NCBI RefSeq assembly: GCF_003201105.1 | Contig: NZ_QICJ01000003.1 | Coordinates: forward strand, 124,001 to 188,000 | Direction: 5' to 3' | DNA length: 64,000 nt | Origin: Dyella sp. AtDHG13 | GTDB lineage: Bacteria; Pseudomonadota; Gammaproteobacteria; Xanthomonadales; Rhodanobacteraceae | Shown: positions 1-9,144 of the stretch, one piece after another | How positions within the stretch are numbered: position 1 is the first letter of the stretch | How the letters are laid out: each line of letters begins with the position of its first letter | Notes under the pieces: generated by a model | The model's database searches: none | The model's input: the letters and a program-made list of their open reading frames with translations, nothing else | Told to the model about the DNA's origin: nothing | Made by a program: the position numbers and the translations under genes

Positions 1-750
1 TTTCTTGCCGCCGCGCTGGCCGTTGCCGCCATCGGCCCTGTCGTGGCATCCGCAGGCGATGCCGACTGGAAGGCGTCGCGCCAGATGGTGCTGGTGATCA
101 CGCCCGACTGGAACGCCGACCACGGCGTGCTGCGCGCCTTCGAGCGGTCGGGCGATGGCTGGAAACCGGTGGTATCCGCGCAGGCCGTCACCGTGGGCAA
201 GTCCGGCGCGGCCTGGGGCCTGGGCTTGAGCGAGCCGCAGGCGGATGGTCCGCAGAAGCGCGAGGGCGATGGACGCGCCGCGGCGGGTGTCTATCGCATC
301 GGCGAGGCGTTCGGCTACGCGGCCAACGCCGGTACGCGCATGCCCTACCACGCCATGACGGACACCGACTGGTGCGTCGACGTCGACGGCTCGCCCTACT
401 ACAACCAGATCGTCGACAGCAGGAAGGTCGGCGAGAAGGCCGTGGAAGGCGCGAGCGAACCCATGCGGCGCGACCTGCACCTCGATGGCGACCAGCGCTA
501 CAAGATCGGCTTCGTCATCGAGCACAACGCCAAGGGTCAGCGCGGCGGCGGCAGTTGCATCTTCGCGCACCTGTGGGCATCGCCCACCGATGCCACCGCA
601 GGATGCACCGCCATGCCCGAGCCGGTGATGCGACGCCTGCTCGCCTGGATGAAACCCGAGGAGCAGCCCGTGTTCGTGCTGCTGCCGCAGAGCGAGTACG
701 CGCGGCTGCGCACGTCGTGGCATCTGCCCGCCGTGGAGGCGCAGCCTTGA
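1..750 (+). CDS. L,D-transpeptidase (YkuD-like) family protein, 5' end missing
   Basis: The reading frame is open from base 1 and begins inside a hydrophobic Ala/Leu/Val-rich stretch ending in VASA before GDADWK. This looks like the end of a signal peptide, so the true start lies upstream of the window and the protein is exported. Family features are VGKSG followed by WGLGL, the EGDGRAAAGVYRIGEAFGY block, and a C-terminal FAHLW with AGCTAM, which fits the His and Cys positions of the YkuD catalytic fold. L,D-transpeptidases make 3-3 peptidoglycan cross-links or anchor proteins to the wall; the exact substrate here is unknown. The stop overlaps the start of the next gene. Confidence 0.75.
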   Translation, partial: FLAAALAVAAIGPVVASAGDADWKASRQMVLVITPDWNADHGVLRAFERSGDGWKPVVSAQAVTVGKSGAAWGLGLSEPQADGPQKREGDGRAAAGVYRIGEAFGYAANAGTRMPYHAMTDTDWCVDVDGSPYYNQIVDSRKVGEKAVEGASEPMRRDLHLDGDQRYKIGFVIEHNAKGQRGGGSCIFAHLWASPTDATAGCTAMPEPVMRRLLAWMKPEEQPVFVLLPQSEYARLRTSWHLPAVEAQP

Positions 751-1994
751 GCCCCACCACGCGGGTACTCATCGGCCTGGTGCTGGGCGCTGCGGGTGGA
801 TTGACCTTGGCGGCCTGGTCGCCGCTGGCGGCCGTGCAGGTGGCGGATGCCGTGCAACCGCTGGGCCGCCTGTGGCTCAACGCGCTGCAGATGACGGTGG
901 TGCCGCTGGTCTTCGCGCTGGTGGTGGTGGGCGTGAACACGGCCAGCGACGCCGCGGCGTCCGGACGCATCGCGCGCCGCGCCATCGTGGCCTTCATCCT
1001 GATCCTGGCGGGCGGTGCGCTGTTTGCCGCCGCTGCCGCGCCGCATCTGTTCGCACTGTTTCCGCATAACCCGTCGCTTACCACGGCGCTGGAAAGCGCG
1101 GTGGCGACGCACGCGCCTGCGGCCACGGGCGCGGTGGGCTGGGCGGAGTGGTTCAACGGCATCGTGCCGTCCAATGCCATCAACGCGGCGGCGCAGAGCG
1201 CCATGTTGCCGCTGGTGGTGTTCGCGCTTTTCTTCGGCTTCGGGCTCACGCGCATCGAGGCGGCGCGGCGCACGCTGGTGGTGTCGTTCTTCCAGGCCAT
1301 CGCGGACACCATGATCGTGATCGTGCGCTGGGTATTGTGGGTGGCGCCGCTGGGCGTGTTCGCGCTGATCCTTGCGGTGTGTGCGCGAGCGGGCCTGCAC
1401 ATGCTGAGCGCGCTCGGCATCTACGTGCTGGTCGAATGCGTGCTCTACCTCTGCCTGACGCTGCTGATGTTGCCGGTGGCCGTCGTATGGGGCGGTGAGA
1501 CCTTGCGCCGGTTCGTGCCCGCGCTGGTGCCGGCGCAGATCGTGGCGGCCAGTACGCAGTCATCGCTCGCCTCGCTGCCGGCCATGCTGGAAAGCGCGGA
1601 GCGCCGACTCGGCTATCCGCCACAGGTGAATGCGCTGGTGCTGCCGATGGCGGTTAGCCTGTTCCGGCTGACCAGCCCCGTGCAGTACGTGACGTCGGCC
1701 TGTTTCATCGCCTGGGCGTACGGCATCCACGTGGGCGTCGCACCCCTGTTCGCCGCCGCCTTGCTGGCCGTGGTGATCAGCCTGGGCTCGGTGGGCTTGC
1801 CGGGCGCCGTCAGCTTCATGGCGACCAATCTTCCGGTGGCGCAGGCGATGGGCGTGCCGGTGGGGCCGCTGGGCTTGATGCTCGCCGTCGACGCCTTGCC
1901 GGATGCGCTCGCCACGCTGGGCAACGTCACCGCCGACCTTACCGCCACCAGCGTGGTGGCCCGTCAATCCGTTCGGGAAAAAGAGACTGCATGA
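747..1994 (+). CDS. Dicarboxylate/amino acid:cation symporter (DAACS family)
   Basis: A membrane protein of about 415 residues with many hydrophobic segments. It has the DAACS features: an N-terminal LWLNALQMTVVPLVF segment, a serine-rich reentrant region (ASTQSSLASLP) and a C-terminal NLP...DALPDALATLGNVTAD region. The family takes up C4-dicarboxylates, glutamate or aspartate with Na+ or H+ across the inner membrane. The start chosen is TTG at 747, which overlaps the TGA of the preceding gene; a GGAG lies about 10 bp upstream. The frame stays open further upstream, but that part is antiparallel or out-of-phase sequence of the transpeptidase gene. The 3' end overlaps the next ATG by 4 bp, so the three genes are probably co-transcribed. 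Confidence 0.85.
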   Translation: MSPTTRVLIGLVLGAAGGLTLAAWSPLAAVQVADAVQPLGRLWLNALQMTVVPLVFALVVVGVNTASDAAASGRIARRAIVAFILILAGGALFAAAAAPHLFALFPHNPSLTTALESAVATHAPAATGAVGWAEWFNGIVPSNAINAAAQSAMLPLVVFALFFGFGLTRIEAARRTLVVSFFQAIADTMIVIVRWVLWVAPLGVFALILAVCARAGLHMLSALGIYVLVECVLYLCLTLLMLPVAVVWGGETLRRFVPALVPAQIVAASTQSSLASLPAMLESAERRLGYPPQVNALVLPMAVSLFRLTSPVQYVTSACFIAWAYGIHVGVAPLFAAALLAVVISLGSVGLPGAVSFMATNLPVAQAMGVPVGPLGLMLAVDALPDALATLGNVTADLTATSVVARQSVREKETA

Positions 1995-3127
1995 GCACGC
2001 TGCACGACGCCGACATCATCGTGATCGGAGCCGGCATGGCCGGCGCCTCCGTGGCCTATTTCCTCGCGCCGCACGCGCGCGTGCTGGTGCTTGAGCGGGA
2101 GGAACACGCCGGCATGCATTCAACCGGTCGCTCCGCGGCGTTGTTCTCCGAAACCTACGGCTCGGCCCAGGTGCGTGCGCTCACGCGCGCGGCGCGCCGC
2201 TTCTTCGATCATCCGCCGGAGGGCTTTGCCCAGCACGCGATTCTCTCGCCGCGCGGCTCGCTGAGCGTCGGCACCGCGGAGCAGATCGAGAAGGTCTATG
2301 CGCTGCACGCGGAAATGGCCTCGCGAACGCAGGGTCTTCGCGTGGTGGACGCCGCGTGGTTGCGCGACACCGTGCCGGTGCTGCGCCCGGAGATGGCGCA
2401 GATTGGCCTGTACGAGCCGGGCGCGGCCGATATCGATGTGAACGAGTTGCACCAGGGTTTCCTGCGCGGGCTGCGCGCGCGAGGCGGACAGCTGCGCGTG
2501 CGCGTGGATATCCGCAGCATCGAGCGTGGGCCGGGGCATTGGTTCATCGATGCGGGCGACGCCAGTTTCCGTGCGCCGTTGCTGCTCAACGCGGCCGGCG
2601 CGTGGGTGGATCAGATCGCCGCGCTGGCCGGCGTGGCGCCGATCGGCATCCAGCCGAAACGTCGCTCCGCGTTTCTGTTCGAACCACCCTCCGGCGTCGA
2701 TACCGCGCACTGGCCCTTCGTCACCGACGTCGAGGAGACGTTCTACTTCAAGCCCGATGCCGGCCTGCTGCTGGGCAGCCCCGCGAATGCCGATCCGGTG
2801 GCGCCGCACGACGTGCAGCCCGAAGAACTCGACATCGCCATGGGCATCCATCGCATCGAGGAGACGACCACGATGAGCATTCGCCGGCCCACGCGCACCT
2901 GGGCGGGCTTGCGCTCGTTCGTGGCCGATGGCGACCTGGTCGGCGGCTTTGCGCCCGGCAGGAACGATTTCTTCTGGGTGGCGGCGCAGGGCGGTTACGG
3001 CATCCAGACATCCGCCGCCATGGGCGAAGCCTGCGCCCATCTTGCCTTGGGTCGTGCGCTGCCTAGCCATGTGCAGGATGCCGGTGTGACGGCGGCGATG
3101 CTCGATCCCGCGCGCCTGATGGGCTGA
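1991..3127 (+). CDS. FAD-dependent oxidoreductase (DAO / glycine oxidase-like)
   Basis: 378 residues. The N-terminus has the dinucleotide-binding motif GAGMAGASVAYFL (residues 13-25), then ERE and HSTGRSAALF, typical of the D-amino-acid oxidase family (DAO). The C-terminal half carries RTWAGLRSFVADGD and a final GGYGIQTS segment that contacts FAD in this family. These enzymes oxidise amino or imino acids using FAD. The ATGA overlap with the upstream amino acid/dicarboxylate symporter suggests uptake followed by oxidation of the same class of substrate; that link is an inference. The substrate cannot be read from the sequence. Confidence 0.85.
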   Translation: MSTLHDADIIVIGAGMAGASVAYFLAPHARVLVLEREEHAGMHSTGRSAALFSETYGSAQVRALTRAARRFFDHPPEGFAQHAILSPRGSLSVGTAEQIEKVYALHAEMASRTQGLRVVDAAWLRDTVPVLRPEMAQIGLYEPGAADIDVNELHQGFLRGLRARGGQLRVRVDIRSIERGPGHWFIDAGDASFRAPLLLNAAGAWVDQIAALAGVAPIGIQPKRRSAFLFEPPSGVDTAHWPFVTDVEETFYFKPDAGLLLGSPANADPVAPHDVQPEELDIAMGIHRIEETTTMSIRRPTRTWAGLRSFVADGDLVGGFAPGRNDFFWVAAQGGYGIQTSAAMGEACAHLALGRALPSHVQDAGVTAAMLDPARLMG

Positions 3128-3212
3128 TCCCGCGCGCCGTGCTGCGGTTGTTATCTCTCCACTGATCCATCGCGCGCGAGCTCGCGGGTGATTGCCATCG
3201 CGCACGCGGGAC

Positions 3213-3569
3213 TTACGCAGGGCCGTGGTCTTCCGTGTGGTCGGGCACGTAAAGGTGCTGGAAAATAGCGGCCTCATGCTCATTTCCCATGCGCCTGGCG
3301 TGCTCGAAGAGCGTGCTCAGCAAGGGGCGCAGCACGAGCACCCGCAGATAGTGCGGGCCTTCCTTCAGCGCGTATTCGATCACGCCGCGTATGTAAGCGC
3401 GTTGGTCGTCCGAGAACAGGAGTATGTGATCGGCGATCTGCGCGCCTACCAGGGCAAAGTCCAGTTGTATCGGCACGCTCCCGCCCCATGCCCGCTTCGC
3501 CCGGCGCCGAATTCGTGCCACCGACGGCAGCATCGACAGCGCCTCGAGAAACTTGAGTGTTGGCACCAT
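3213..3569 (-). CDS. Hypothetical protein, 118 aa
   Basis: An unrecognised soluble protein that looks mostly alpha-helical. It contains a long helical stretch (DQRAYIRGVIEYALKEGPHYLRVLVLRPLLSTLFEHARRMGNEHEAAIFQHLYVPD) quoted here only as its first and last elements: DQRAYIRG and HLYVPD. Composition is plausible for a real gene, and the opposite strand has no better candidate. It stands alone in the accessory patch between the FAD oxidoreductase and hicAB. No signal peptide or membrane segment is visible. No function is assigned. Confidence 0.45.
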   Translation of the reverse strand: MVPTLKFLEALSMLPSVARIRRRAKRAWGGSVPIQLDFALVGAQIADHILLFSDDQRAYIRGVIEYALKEGPHYLRVLVLRPLLSTLFEHARRMGNEHEAAIFQHLYVPDHTEDHGPA

Positions 3570-4292
3570 GCGTTCATGATCCGTGCTTCGCGATTGCGTT
3601 GACGGAGATCATGAATACGTCGGGCTGTGCGCAGGCAGCGGGCGTCAGCGTTTGGCAGCGTCCGGTATTGCCCCGGCTTGCACCGAGGTGATTTCAGATA
3701 GGTCGTACAAAGAACCGGCGCATATGCCACTTGACCTGGCAAACATCCTACCGTTTGGAGATAAGCGGCCGCGCACCGACATTGCTACGCGATGTTTTCT
3801 GTAGGTGTCGGACTACCTGCGTTCGATTCGAAAGTCAGCTGCAAGCGATCGCCGCCAAGGCGTAGTCTCGGCGTTGCGTATCAAGCGAAAGCAAAACTCA
3901 ACGCATCACGGACTTTCAGCGTTCGTGGTGTCGTCGCGTCATGGCGGTCGCTGTGATGGGGCGAGCGTCACGGCGCTTCTCTCGCGGAGCTTTTCGCGGG
4001 CGCTGCGCCGTGCTGCCAGGTCGTGGTGTTCGCGTGGCTCCCTCCTCCGGTGTCCGCGGGGTAGCCCGCGGCATCGACATGTCCCGGGACGCTCCCGGCT
4101 TTTCCGCTCGCCGGCGCATGCACAAGCGCCGTCTGCAGCGGCGTTTCAAGGCGATGGCTTTCGGGCAGTGGCAAGGGAGTCTCTCTATCACTTTGGTGCG
4201 ATGTGAAACACAAAGAGAAAGGTAATACATCAAATGTGTTTAGTGATCGGCAGCCGTGTAGGACTTACATGACTCGCGCTGAAGGCGACGGG
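3570..4292. other. 723-bp stretch without a convincing gene
   Basis: Short frames exist on both strands, but their Arg/Ser/Cys-rich translations look like non-coding sequence and none has family features. Near the right end AAACACA (4206-4212) and TGTGTTT (4235-4241) form a 7-bp inverted repeat around an AT-rich segment (GGTAATACAT). That could be the promoter/operator of the repressor-like gene downstream. Otherwise nothing is identified. Confidence 0.4.
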
Positions 4293-4760
4293 ATGAATGC
4301 GAACGACATCATCCTGCGGATGCGCCAGGTCTACGAAGTGGGAAGCGATAGCGCGCTCGCCGCCGCGCTTCGTCTGGCGCCTAGCGCGCCCAGCAACTGG
4401 CGCCAGCGGAACCGTCCGCCGTTTGCCCTCTGCGCGGCCATCGCGCGGGAGCGAGGCATCTCCCTGGACTGGCTGATCCTGGGCATAGGCGACAGGAAGG
4501 GCGCGAGGCGGGGACAGGTGCAGGACGATTCCGACGCAGTCTACGAGGCGAGCCCGGATATCGCCGGGCGGATTACACGTTTCGTGATGATGTGGGGCGT
4601 CACCCGGTCGCAGGAGGAACTGATCTGGCTGGAGCAGCACCTCAAGCGCACGGTGCCCGAGTACCGCGCGTGGCTGGAGGAGGGCAGCAGTGACGTGCCG
4701 GAGGCCTCCGGCTATCGACGCGAGGCGCGAGGTGCTCAAGGACGCGAAGGGGGCGAATGA
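4293..4760 (+). CDS. CI-repressor-like helix-turn-helix protein
   Basis: 155 residues. The N-terminal 70 residues (MNANDIILRMRQVYEVGSDSALAAAL, quoted here as MNANDIIL...SALAAAL, then SNWRQRNRPP, GISLDWLILG) match the CI-type phage repressor DNA-binding domain, which ends in the typical I-S-L-D-W-L-x-x-G. There is no recognisable LexA-like peptidase domain; the C-terminal half has a helical EELIWLEQHLKRT segment and a charged tail. The start at 4293 follows a GAAGG at 4281-4285 and begins exactly at the domain; the frame is open from 4203. It is probably a local regulator left from, or belonging to, a mobile element. Confidence 0.65.
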   Translation: MNANDIILRMRQVYEVGSDSALAAALRLAPSAPSNWRQRNRPPFALCAAIARERGISLDWLILGIGDRKGARRGQVQDDSDAVYEASPDIAGRITRFVMMWGVTRSQEELIWLEQHLKRTVPEYRAWLEEGSSDVPEASGYRREARGAQGREGGE

Positions 4761-4837
4761 CTTCCGCGTTCACGTGTTTGGTGATGACGGTGCCTCACTC
4801 GGTGGGTCTCTGTCCGATGGCTAACAAAAATGTTGTG

Positions 4838-4855
4838 ACTAACATAGCTGTTAGT
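4838..4855. promoter_or_regulatory. Inverted repeat, probable HicB operator upstream of hicA
   Basis: ACTAAC and GTTAGT form perfect 6-bp arms around ATAGCT. The site lies 28 bp before the hicA ATG, between a TTGTGA (4833-4838) and a TATGGT (4858-4863) that could be -35 and -10 boxes with a long 19-bp spacer. HicB antitoxins with a C-terminal HTH commonly repress their own promoter; that this is the site is inference. Confidence 0.45.
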
Positions 4856-4882
4856 GCTATGGTGGCGAGGTGTCCGGAGGCG

Positions 4883-5059
4883 ATGAAGTACAGCGAGTTC
4901 ATCCGGTGGCTCAGGGCGCAAGGCGTGGTGTTTAAGCGTCAGCGTGGAAGTCACCAGTTCGTGACGTTCAACGGAAACTCCTCCGTGGTTCCCCATCACG
5001 GCTCCAAGGAAATCCCGGAGCCCCTGAGAAAGAAGATTCTCAAAGACCTTGGGCTGTAA
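4883..5059 (+). CDS. hicA: HicA family toxin (mRNA interferase)
   Basis: 58 residues, the usual HicA size. It has the double-stranded-RNA-binding-like fold markers: MKYSEFIRWL at the N-terminus, RGSHQFV with the catalytic His at about residue 25, and VPHHGSKEI...KKILKDLGL at the C-terminus. HicA cleaves mRNA and stops growth when not bound by HicB. The start at 4883 is preceded by GGAGG (4877-4881 region); the longer frame from 4757 has no family similarity. hicB follows 28 bp downstream, the classical order. Confidence 0.88.
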   Translation: MKYSEFIRWLRAQGVVFKRQRGSHQFVTFNGNSSVVPHHGSKEIPEPLRKKILKDLGL

Positions 5060-5087
5060 GAGCCGAGGCATCCAGCGGAGCGATGAC

Positions 5088-5525
5088 ATGCAATATGCGA
5101 TCAAGCTGGTCGAGGCGGGCGGCACATTCGTGGCGACGTGCCGCGACCTGCCGGCGTTCAATAGCGTCGGCGATTCGGTGGAAGACGCGTTGCGCGAGTC
5201 CGTCGACGCCATCGCGCTGGTGTTGCAGTCCTACATGGACGATCGCCAGCCGATTCCTGTGGCCACGGACAAGAAGCGTGGCGAACATTGGGTGGCCTTG
5301 CCGGCGCTCGACGTCGCCAAGGTGGGGCTCTACCAGGCCATGCAGGCCAAGGGTGTGCGCAAGGCGGACCTCGGCCGCATGCTTGGCATGCACGCGCCCC
5401 AGGTAGATCGCCTGCTGGATCTGACGCACAAGTCGAAGCTTGAGCAGGTGGAGAGCGCGCTCTTGCAGCTTGGTTATCGGGTCAACGTATCGGTGGAGCC
5501 CATCCGGGTGCGGCACGCCGCGTGA
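5088..5525 (+). CDS. hicB: HicB family antitoxin with C-terminal HTH
   Basis: 145 residues. The N-terminal part (MQYAIKLVEAGGTFVATCRDLPAF, here cited as MQYAIKL and CRDLPAF) is the HicB RNase-H-like fold with the SVEDALRESVDAI helix. The C-terminal part (GLYQAMQAKGVRKADLGRML...) is a helix-turn-helix of the Xre-like kind, suited to binding the operator upstream of hicA. HicB neutralises HicA by direct binding. An AGCGGAG lies just before the ATG at 5088. The pair sits immediately upstream of trpG. Confidence 0.88.
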   Translation: MQYAIKLVEAGGTFVATCRDLPAFNSVGDSVEDALRESVDAIALVLQSYMDDRQPIPVATDKKRGEHWVALPALDVAKVGLYQAMQAKGVRKADLGRMLGMHAPQVDRLLDLTHKSKLEQVESALLQLGYRVNVSVEPIRVRHAA

Positions 5526-5757
5526 CCGGACGCCACCTCGGCAAACGCTGATGGAAGGTCGATCGCACGCATGTGCTGCGGCGCGGCAAGGTAGCCCGTT
5601 AGAATTGACCGCCGTTCGTCGGCTCCGTTGCCGCCGAGATCCGCGGCGGTTACCCCGATTTGTTCGCGCGGATACGAGCTCGGACGTCTGGGCGACCTGG
5701 ATGCGAGGTTTCTCGGTCTTGCTGAAAGATACGAAATATCAAATACTTAGGTAGCCC

Positions 5758-6354
5758 ATGCTGCTGATGATCGACAACTACGACAGCTTCACCTTCAACC
5801 TCGTGCAGTACCTGGGCGAGTTGGGGCAGGCGGTGAAGGTGGTGCGGAACGATGCGCTGGACGTGGCGGGCATCCGGGCCCTGAGGCCTTCGCACATCAT
5901 GATTTCGCCGGGCCCCGGTACGCCGGACGATGCGGGCGTGTCGCTGGACGTGCTGCGAGAGCTGGCGGGCGAGATTCCGGTGTTCGGCGTGTGCCTGGGC
6001 CATCAGGCCATCGGGCAGGTGTTCGGCGGCAAGGTGATCCGCGCCAAGCAGATCATGCACGGCAAGACCTCGCCGGTGCGCCATCGCGGGCAGGGCGTGT
6101 TCGCCGGGCTGCCCGATCCGTTCGAGGCCACGCGCTACCACTCGCTGGTGGTGGAGCAGTCTTCGCTGCCCGATTGCCTGGAAGTCACCGCCTGGACGGA
6201 GCACCCGGACGGCAGCATCGACGAGATCATGGGCCTGCGCCACAAGACGCTGCCGGTCGAGGGCGTGCAGTTCCATCCCGAATCCATCCTTACGCAGTAC
6301 GGCCATGACCTGCTGCGCAACTTCCTGGGCCTGCCGTTGAAGCTTGCGGCATGA
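5758..6354 (+). CDS. trpG: Anthranilate synthase component II (glutamine amidotransferase)
   Basis: 198 residues, full length. It is a class I glutamine amidotransferase with the nucleophile Cys79 in [11 protein letters not shown] and the His173/Glu175 pair in QFHPESI. The N-terminus [15 protein letters not shown] is typical of TrpG/PabA. It supplies ammonia to TrpE for anthranilate, or to PabB for aminodeoxychorismate; many bacteria use one protein for both. trpE is not in the window. The stop overlaps the start of trpD (ATGA), so the two are translationally coupled. About 230 bp with no clear gene separates it from hicB. Confidence 0.93.
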   Translation: MLLMIDNYDSFTFNLVQYLGELGQAVKVVRNDALDVAGIRALRPSHIMISPGPGTPDDAGVSLDVLRELAGEIPVFGVCLGHQAIGQVFGGKVIRAKQIMHGKTSPVRHRGQGVFAGLPDPFEATRYHSLVVEQSSLPDCLEVTAWTEHPDGSIDEIMGLRHKTLPVEGVQFHPESILTQYGHDLLRNFLGLPLKLAA

Positions 6355-7418
6355 ACAGCGCCGGGACCGTGGGGCGCCGCGTCACCATCACGCCGCAGGA
6401 GGCGCTACAGCGCACCATCGAGCATCGCGAGATCTTCCATGACGAGATGATCGAGCTGATGCGGCAGATCATGCGCGGCGAGGTGAGCCCGCTGATGACC
6501 GCGGCGATCATCACCGGCCTGCGCGTGAAGAAGGAAACCGTGGGCGAGATCACCGGCGCGGCGCGCGTGATGCGCGAGCTGTCCGCCAAGGTGGAGCTGC
6601 CGCCGCACGCGCATTTCGTGGACATCGTGGGCACCGGCGGCGATGGCGCCTCCAGCTTCAACATCTCCACCGCGTCCATGTTCGTCGCCGCGGCGGCGGG
6701 CGCGCGCATCGCCAAGCATGGCGGTCGCAGCGTGTCGTCCAAGTCCGGCAGCGCCGACGTGCTCGAGGCGCTGGGCGCGGTGATCGACCTGCCGCCGGCC
6801 CAGGTGGCGCAGTGCATGGAAGAGGTCGGCATCGGCTTCATGTTCGCGCCCAACCATCATCCGGCCATGAAGGTGGTGGCGCCGGTGCGCAAGGAAATGG
6901 GCGTGCGCACGCTGTTCAACATCCTCGGGCCGCTGACCAACCCCGCGGGCGCGCCCAACATCCTGATGGGGGTGTTCCATCCCGATCTGGTCGGCATTCA
7001 GGTGCGCGTATTGCAGCAGCTTGGCGCCAAGCACGCTCTCGTGGTGTGGGGCCGCGACGGCATGGACGAGATCTCGCTGGGCGCGGCCACCCTGGTGGGC
7101 GAGCTGCGCGACGGCGAAGTGCGCGAGTACGAAGTGGAGCCGGAGGATTTCGGCCTGGCCATGGCCTCCAGCCGCAACCTGCGCGTGGAGAATGCCGAGG
7201 AATCGCGCGCCATGTTGCTGGAAGCCCTGGAAGGGCGGCGCGGCGTGCCGCACGACATCGTGTGCCTCAATGCGGGCGCCGCGCTGTACGCAGCCAACGT
7301 GGTGGATTCCATCGGCGCGGGCATCGAGCTGGCGCGTTCCACCATTGCCAGCGGTGCGGCGCGTGCAAAAATGGACGCCTTAGTCGCCGCGACACGGCGG
7401 CTGGCCGGGGCGGGCTGA
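6351..7418 (+). CDS. trpD: Anthranilate phosphoribosyltransferase
   Basis: 355 residues. Motifs are GTGGDG (94-99), the NISTAS block for PRPP binding, and [19 protein letters not shown] (122-140), all diagnostic of TrpD. It transfers the phosphoribosyl group from PRPP to anthranilate, the second committed step of tryptophan synthesis, in the cytoplasm. It starts 4 bp inside trpG; the roughly ten-residue N-terminal extension ([10 protein letters not shown]) before [10 protein letters not shown] is slightly longer than usual, but the ATGA overlap supports this start. trpC follows after 42 bp. Confidence 0.95.
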   Translation: MNSAGTVGRRVTITPQEALQRTIEHREIFHDEMIELMRQIMRGEVSPLMTAAIITGLRVKKETVGEITGAARVMRELSAKVELPPHAHFVDIVGTGGDGASSFNISTASMFVAAAAGARIAKHGGRSVSSKSGSADVLEALGAVIDLPPAQVAQCMEEVGIGFMFAPNHHPAMKVVAPVRKEMGVRTLFNILGPLTNPAGAPNILMGVFHPDLVGIQVRVLQQLGAKHALVVWGRDGMDEISLGAATLVGELRDGEVREYEVEPEDFGLAMASSRNLRVENAEESRAMLLEALEGRRGVPHDIVCLNAGAALYAANVVDSIGAGIELARSTIASGAARAKMDALVAATRRLAGAG

Positions 7419-7460
7419 CGCTCACGCTCTCTTCATGCACTGACCTATCAAGCTTTTGCC

Positions 7461-8255
7461 ATGACCGACATTCTTCAGCGCATCCTGACCCGCAAGACCG
7501 AGGAAGTGGCCGAGCGCAGCGCCAGGCTGCCGCTGGCCGAGCTCTGCGCGCGCGTGGCGGACCTGCCGGAAACCCGTGGTTTCGCGGCCGCCATCGAGGC
7601 CAAGATCGACGCCGGCCTGCCCGCGGTGATCGCCGAGGTGAAGCGCGCCAGCCCGAGCAAGGGCGTGATCCGTCCCGACTTCGACCCGGCCGCCATCGCA
7701 CGGAGCTACGAAAAGGGCGGCGCGGCCTGTCTGTCCGTGCTGACCGACAAGGACTTCTTCCACGGCAGCGAGGATTTCCTGCAGCAGGCGCGCGCGGCGT
7801 GCTCGCTGCCGGTGTTGCGCAAGGATTTCGTGATCGACCCGTACCAGGTGTACGAGGCCCGCGCGATCGGCGCCGACTGCATCCTGCTGATCGTCGCCGC
7901 GCTGAGCGATGCGGCACTGCTGGAGCTTTCCCTGCTTGCCGCCGACCTCGACCTGGACGTGCTGTGCGAAGTGCATGACGCCGAGGAACTGGAGCGCGCG
8001 CTCGCCCTGCCGGTGCCGCTGATCGGCGTGAACAACCGCAACCTGCGCACCTTCCACACCTCGCTGGAAACCTCGCTGGAGCTGCAGCAGCTGATGGAAT
8101 ATGACCGCATCCTGGTCAGCGAGTCGGGCATCCACACGCCCGACGACGTGGCCACGCTGCGCGATGCCGGCATCCATGCTTTCCTGGTCGGCGAGGCCTT
8201 CATGCGCGCCGACGATCCGGGCGCGGAATTGCAGCGCCTGTTCGCCTCGACCTGA
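7461..8255 (+). CDS. trpC: Indole-3-glycerol phosphate synthase
   Basis: 264 residues, monofunctional length (not fused to TrpF). The TIM-barrel signature is complete: [16 protein letters not shown] with Lys61, [12 protein letters not shown] with Lys121, [11 protein letters not shown] and [12 protein letters not shown]. It closes CdRP to indole-3-glycerol phosphate. It is the third gene of the trpGDC group; the HAD phosphatase downstream starts 21 bp later and may be co-transcribed. Confidence 0.95.
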   Translation: MTDILQRILTRKTEEVAERSARLPLAELCARVADLPETRGFAAAIEAKIDAGLPAVIAEVKRASPSKGVIRPDFDPAAIARSYEKGGAACLSVLTDKDFFHGSEDFLQQARAACSLPVLRKDFVIDPYQVYEARAIGADCILLIVAALSDAALLELSLLAADLDLDVLCEVHDAEELERALALPVPLIGVNNRNLRTFHTSLETSLELQQLMEYDRILVSESGIHTPDDVATLRDAGIHAFLVGEAFMRADDPGAELQRLFAST

Positions 8256-8276
8256 GCGCCCACCCGAAGTAGACGT

Positions 8277-8978
8277 ATGACCACAGGGGAAACCAGTCTG
8301 GAGCCGGCAGCGGCGGAGACGGCCGTGGCCGTGCCGCGCACGGTGTTGTTCGATTTCGATGGCGTGCTGATCCACGGCGACGCCTTCTACCTGTTCATGC
8401 GCGAGCGCTATCGCCGCTCGTGGCTGCGCAAGCTGGGCGCGCTCTGTGCGCTGCCGTGGATGCTGGTGGTGTCGCCGTTCTCGCGCCGGCTGGCCGAGCG
8501 GGCGCTGGTACACGTGGGCCTGATCGGCCTCAACGAGCACCGTTACCGGAGCACGGCGGAAGCCTTCGGCGCGAGCCTGGTGCGGCGTCCCAGGCAGTTC
8601 TGCCGCGATGGGCTGAACGCGCTGCGCCGCCATCAGGCGGCGGGCGACCGGGTCATCGTGGTCACTGGCTGCGAACAGGTGCTGGTCAGCCACATCCTGG
8701 CCCAGCTGGGGCTGGGCGGCATCGAGGTGCTGGCGTCCCAGCTGTATCCGGGCCCCTTGGGCATGCGCGTGAAGCTGCACAACGTGGGGCGCCGCAAACC
8801 CGCGCAGCTGGCGGCTTTCGGCGTTCGCGAGTGGCATGTGGCCTATAGCGACTCGCTGGCCGATGCCCCCATGCTCAAGCCTGCGGCAGAGGCGGTGCTG
8901 GTCAACGGCACGCCCAAGCTCTGCAAGAAGCTGGAAAAGGCGCTGGGTCGCACCATCACGCGCGTCGACTGGTTCTAA
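8277..8978 (+). CDS. HAD family hydrolase (PgpC-like phosphatase)
   Basis: 233 residues. Motif I is FDFDGVL near residue 24 (nucleophile and acid Asp), motif II is VIVVTGC, and motif IV is YSDSLADAPML. A helical cap lies between motifs I and II (WLRKLGALCALPWMLV), with a partly hydrophobic face, as in HAD-IB phosphatases related to phosphatidylglycerophosphatase C. A C-terminal KKLEKALGRTI basic segment follows. The substrate is not certain. It lies just behind trpC, but no tryptophan role is implied. Confidence 0.72.
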   Translation: MTTGETSLEPAAAETAVAVPRTVLFDFDGVLIHGDAFYLFMRERYRRSWLRKLGALCALPWMLVVSPFSRRLAERALVHVGLIGLNEHRYRSTAEAFGASLVRRPRQFCRDGLNALRRHQAAGDRVIVVTGCEQVLVSHILAQLGLGGIEVLASQLYPGPLGMRVKLHNVGRRKPAQLAAFGVREWHVAYSDSLADAPMLKPAAEAVLVNGTPKLCKKLEKALGRTITRVDWF

Positions 8979-9116
8979 CCGGCTTTTACCCCGTCCGGGT
9001 GCACCCTGTGCACGCGCGCGGGGCGGGGGTATTCGTCCTGCGACAGCGGACGCCAGGGACATGGCGTTTGGCCGTATCCGGTCTTGTCCCGGGTCGGGGA
9101 TCGAATTACGTTAGTG

Positions 9117-9129
9117 CTTACATAATAAG
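9117..9129. promoter_or_regulatory. Palindrome at the promoter of the MarR-GNAT gene
   Basis: CTTA-CATAA-TAAG is a perfect 4-bp inverted repeat with a 5-bp centre, overlapping a plausible -10 element (CATAAT, 9121-9126), 16 bp before the start codon at 9145. It sits in the only AT-rich stretch of the gap. Small AT-rich palindromes of this sort are typical MarR-family operators, so autoregulation is likely but inferred. Confidence 0.35.
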
Positions 9130-9144
9130 TTAGAGGGTCGTCGG

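Noticed and set aside
515-1420. Long minus-strand frames opposite the transpeptidase and symporter genes
   Set aside because: Arg/Ala/Ser-rich translations with no family features, antisense to clear genes; typical of high-GC DNA.
3805-4225. Possible small genes in the 3.8-4.2 kb gap
   Set aside because: Frames overlap one another, are Arg/Ser-rich and have no ribosome-binding site or recognisable domain.
5526-5757. Tryptophan attenuator upstream of trpG
   Set aside because: Two Trp codons occur in one frame near 5690-5705, but there is no start codon with ribosome-binding site for a leader peptide and no terminator-type hairpin followed by a T run.
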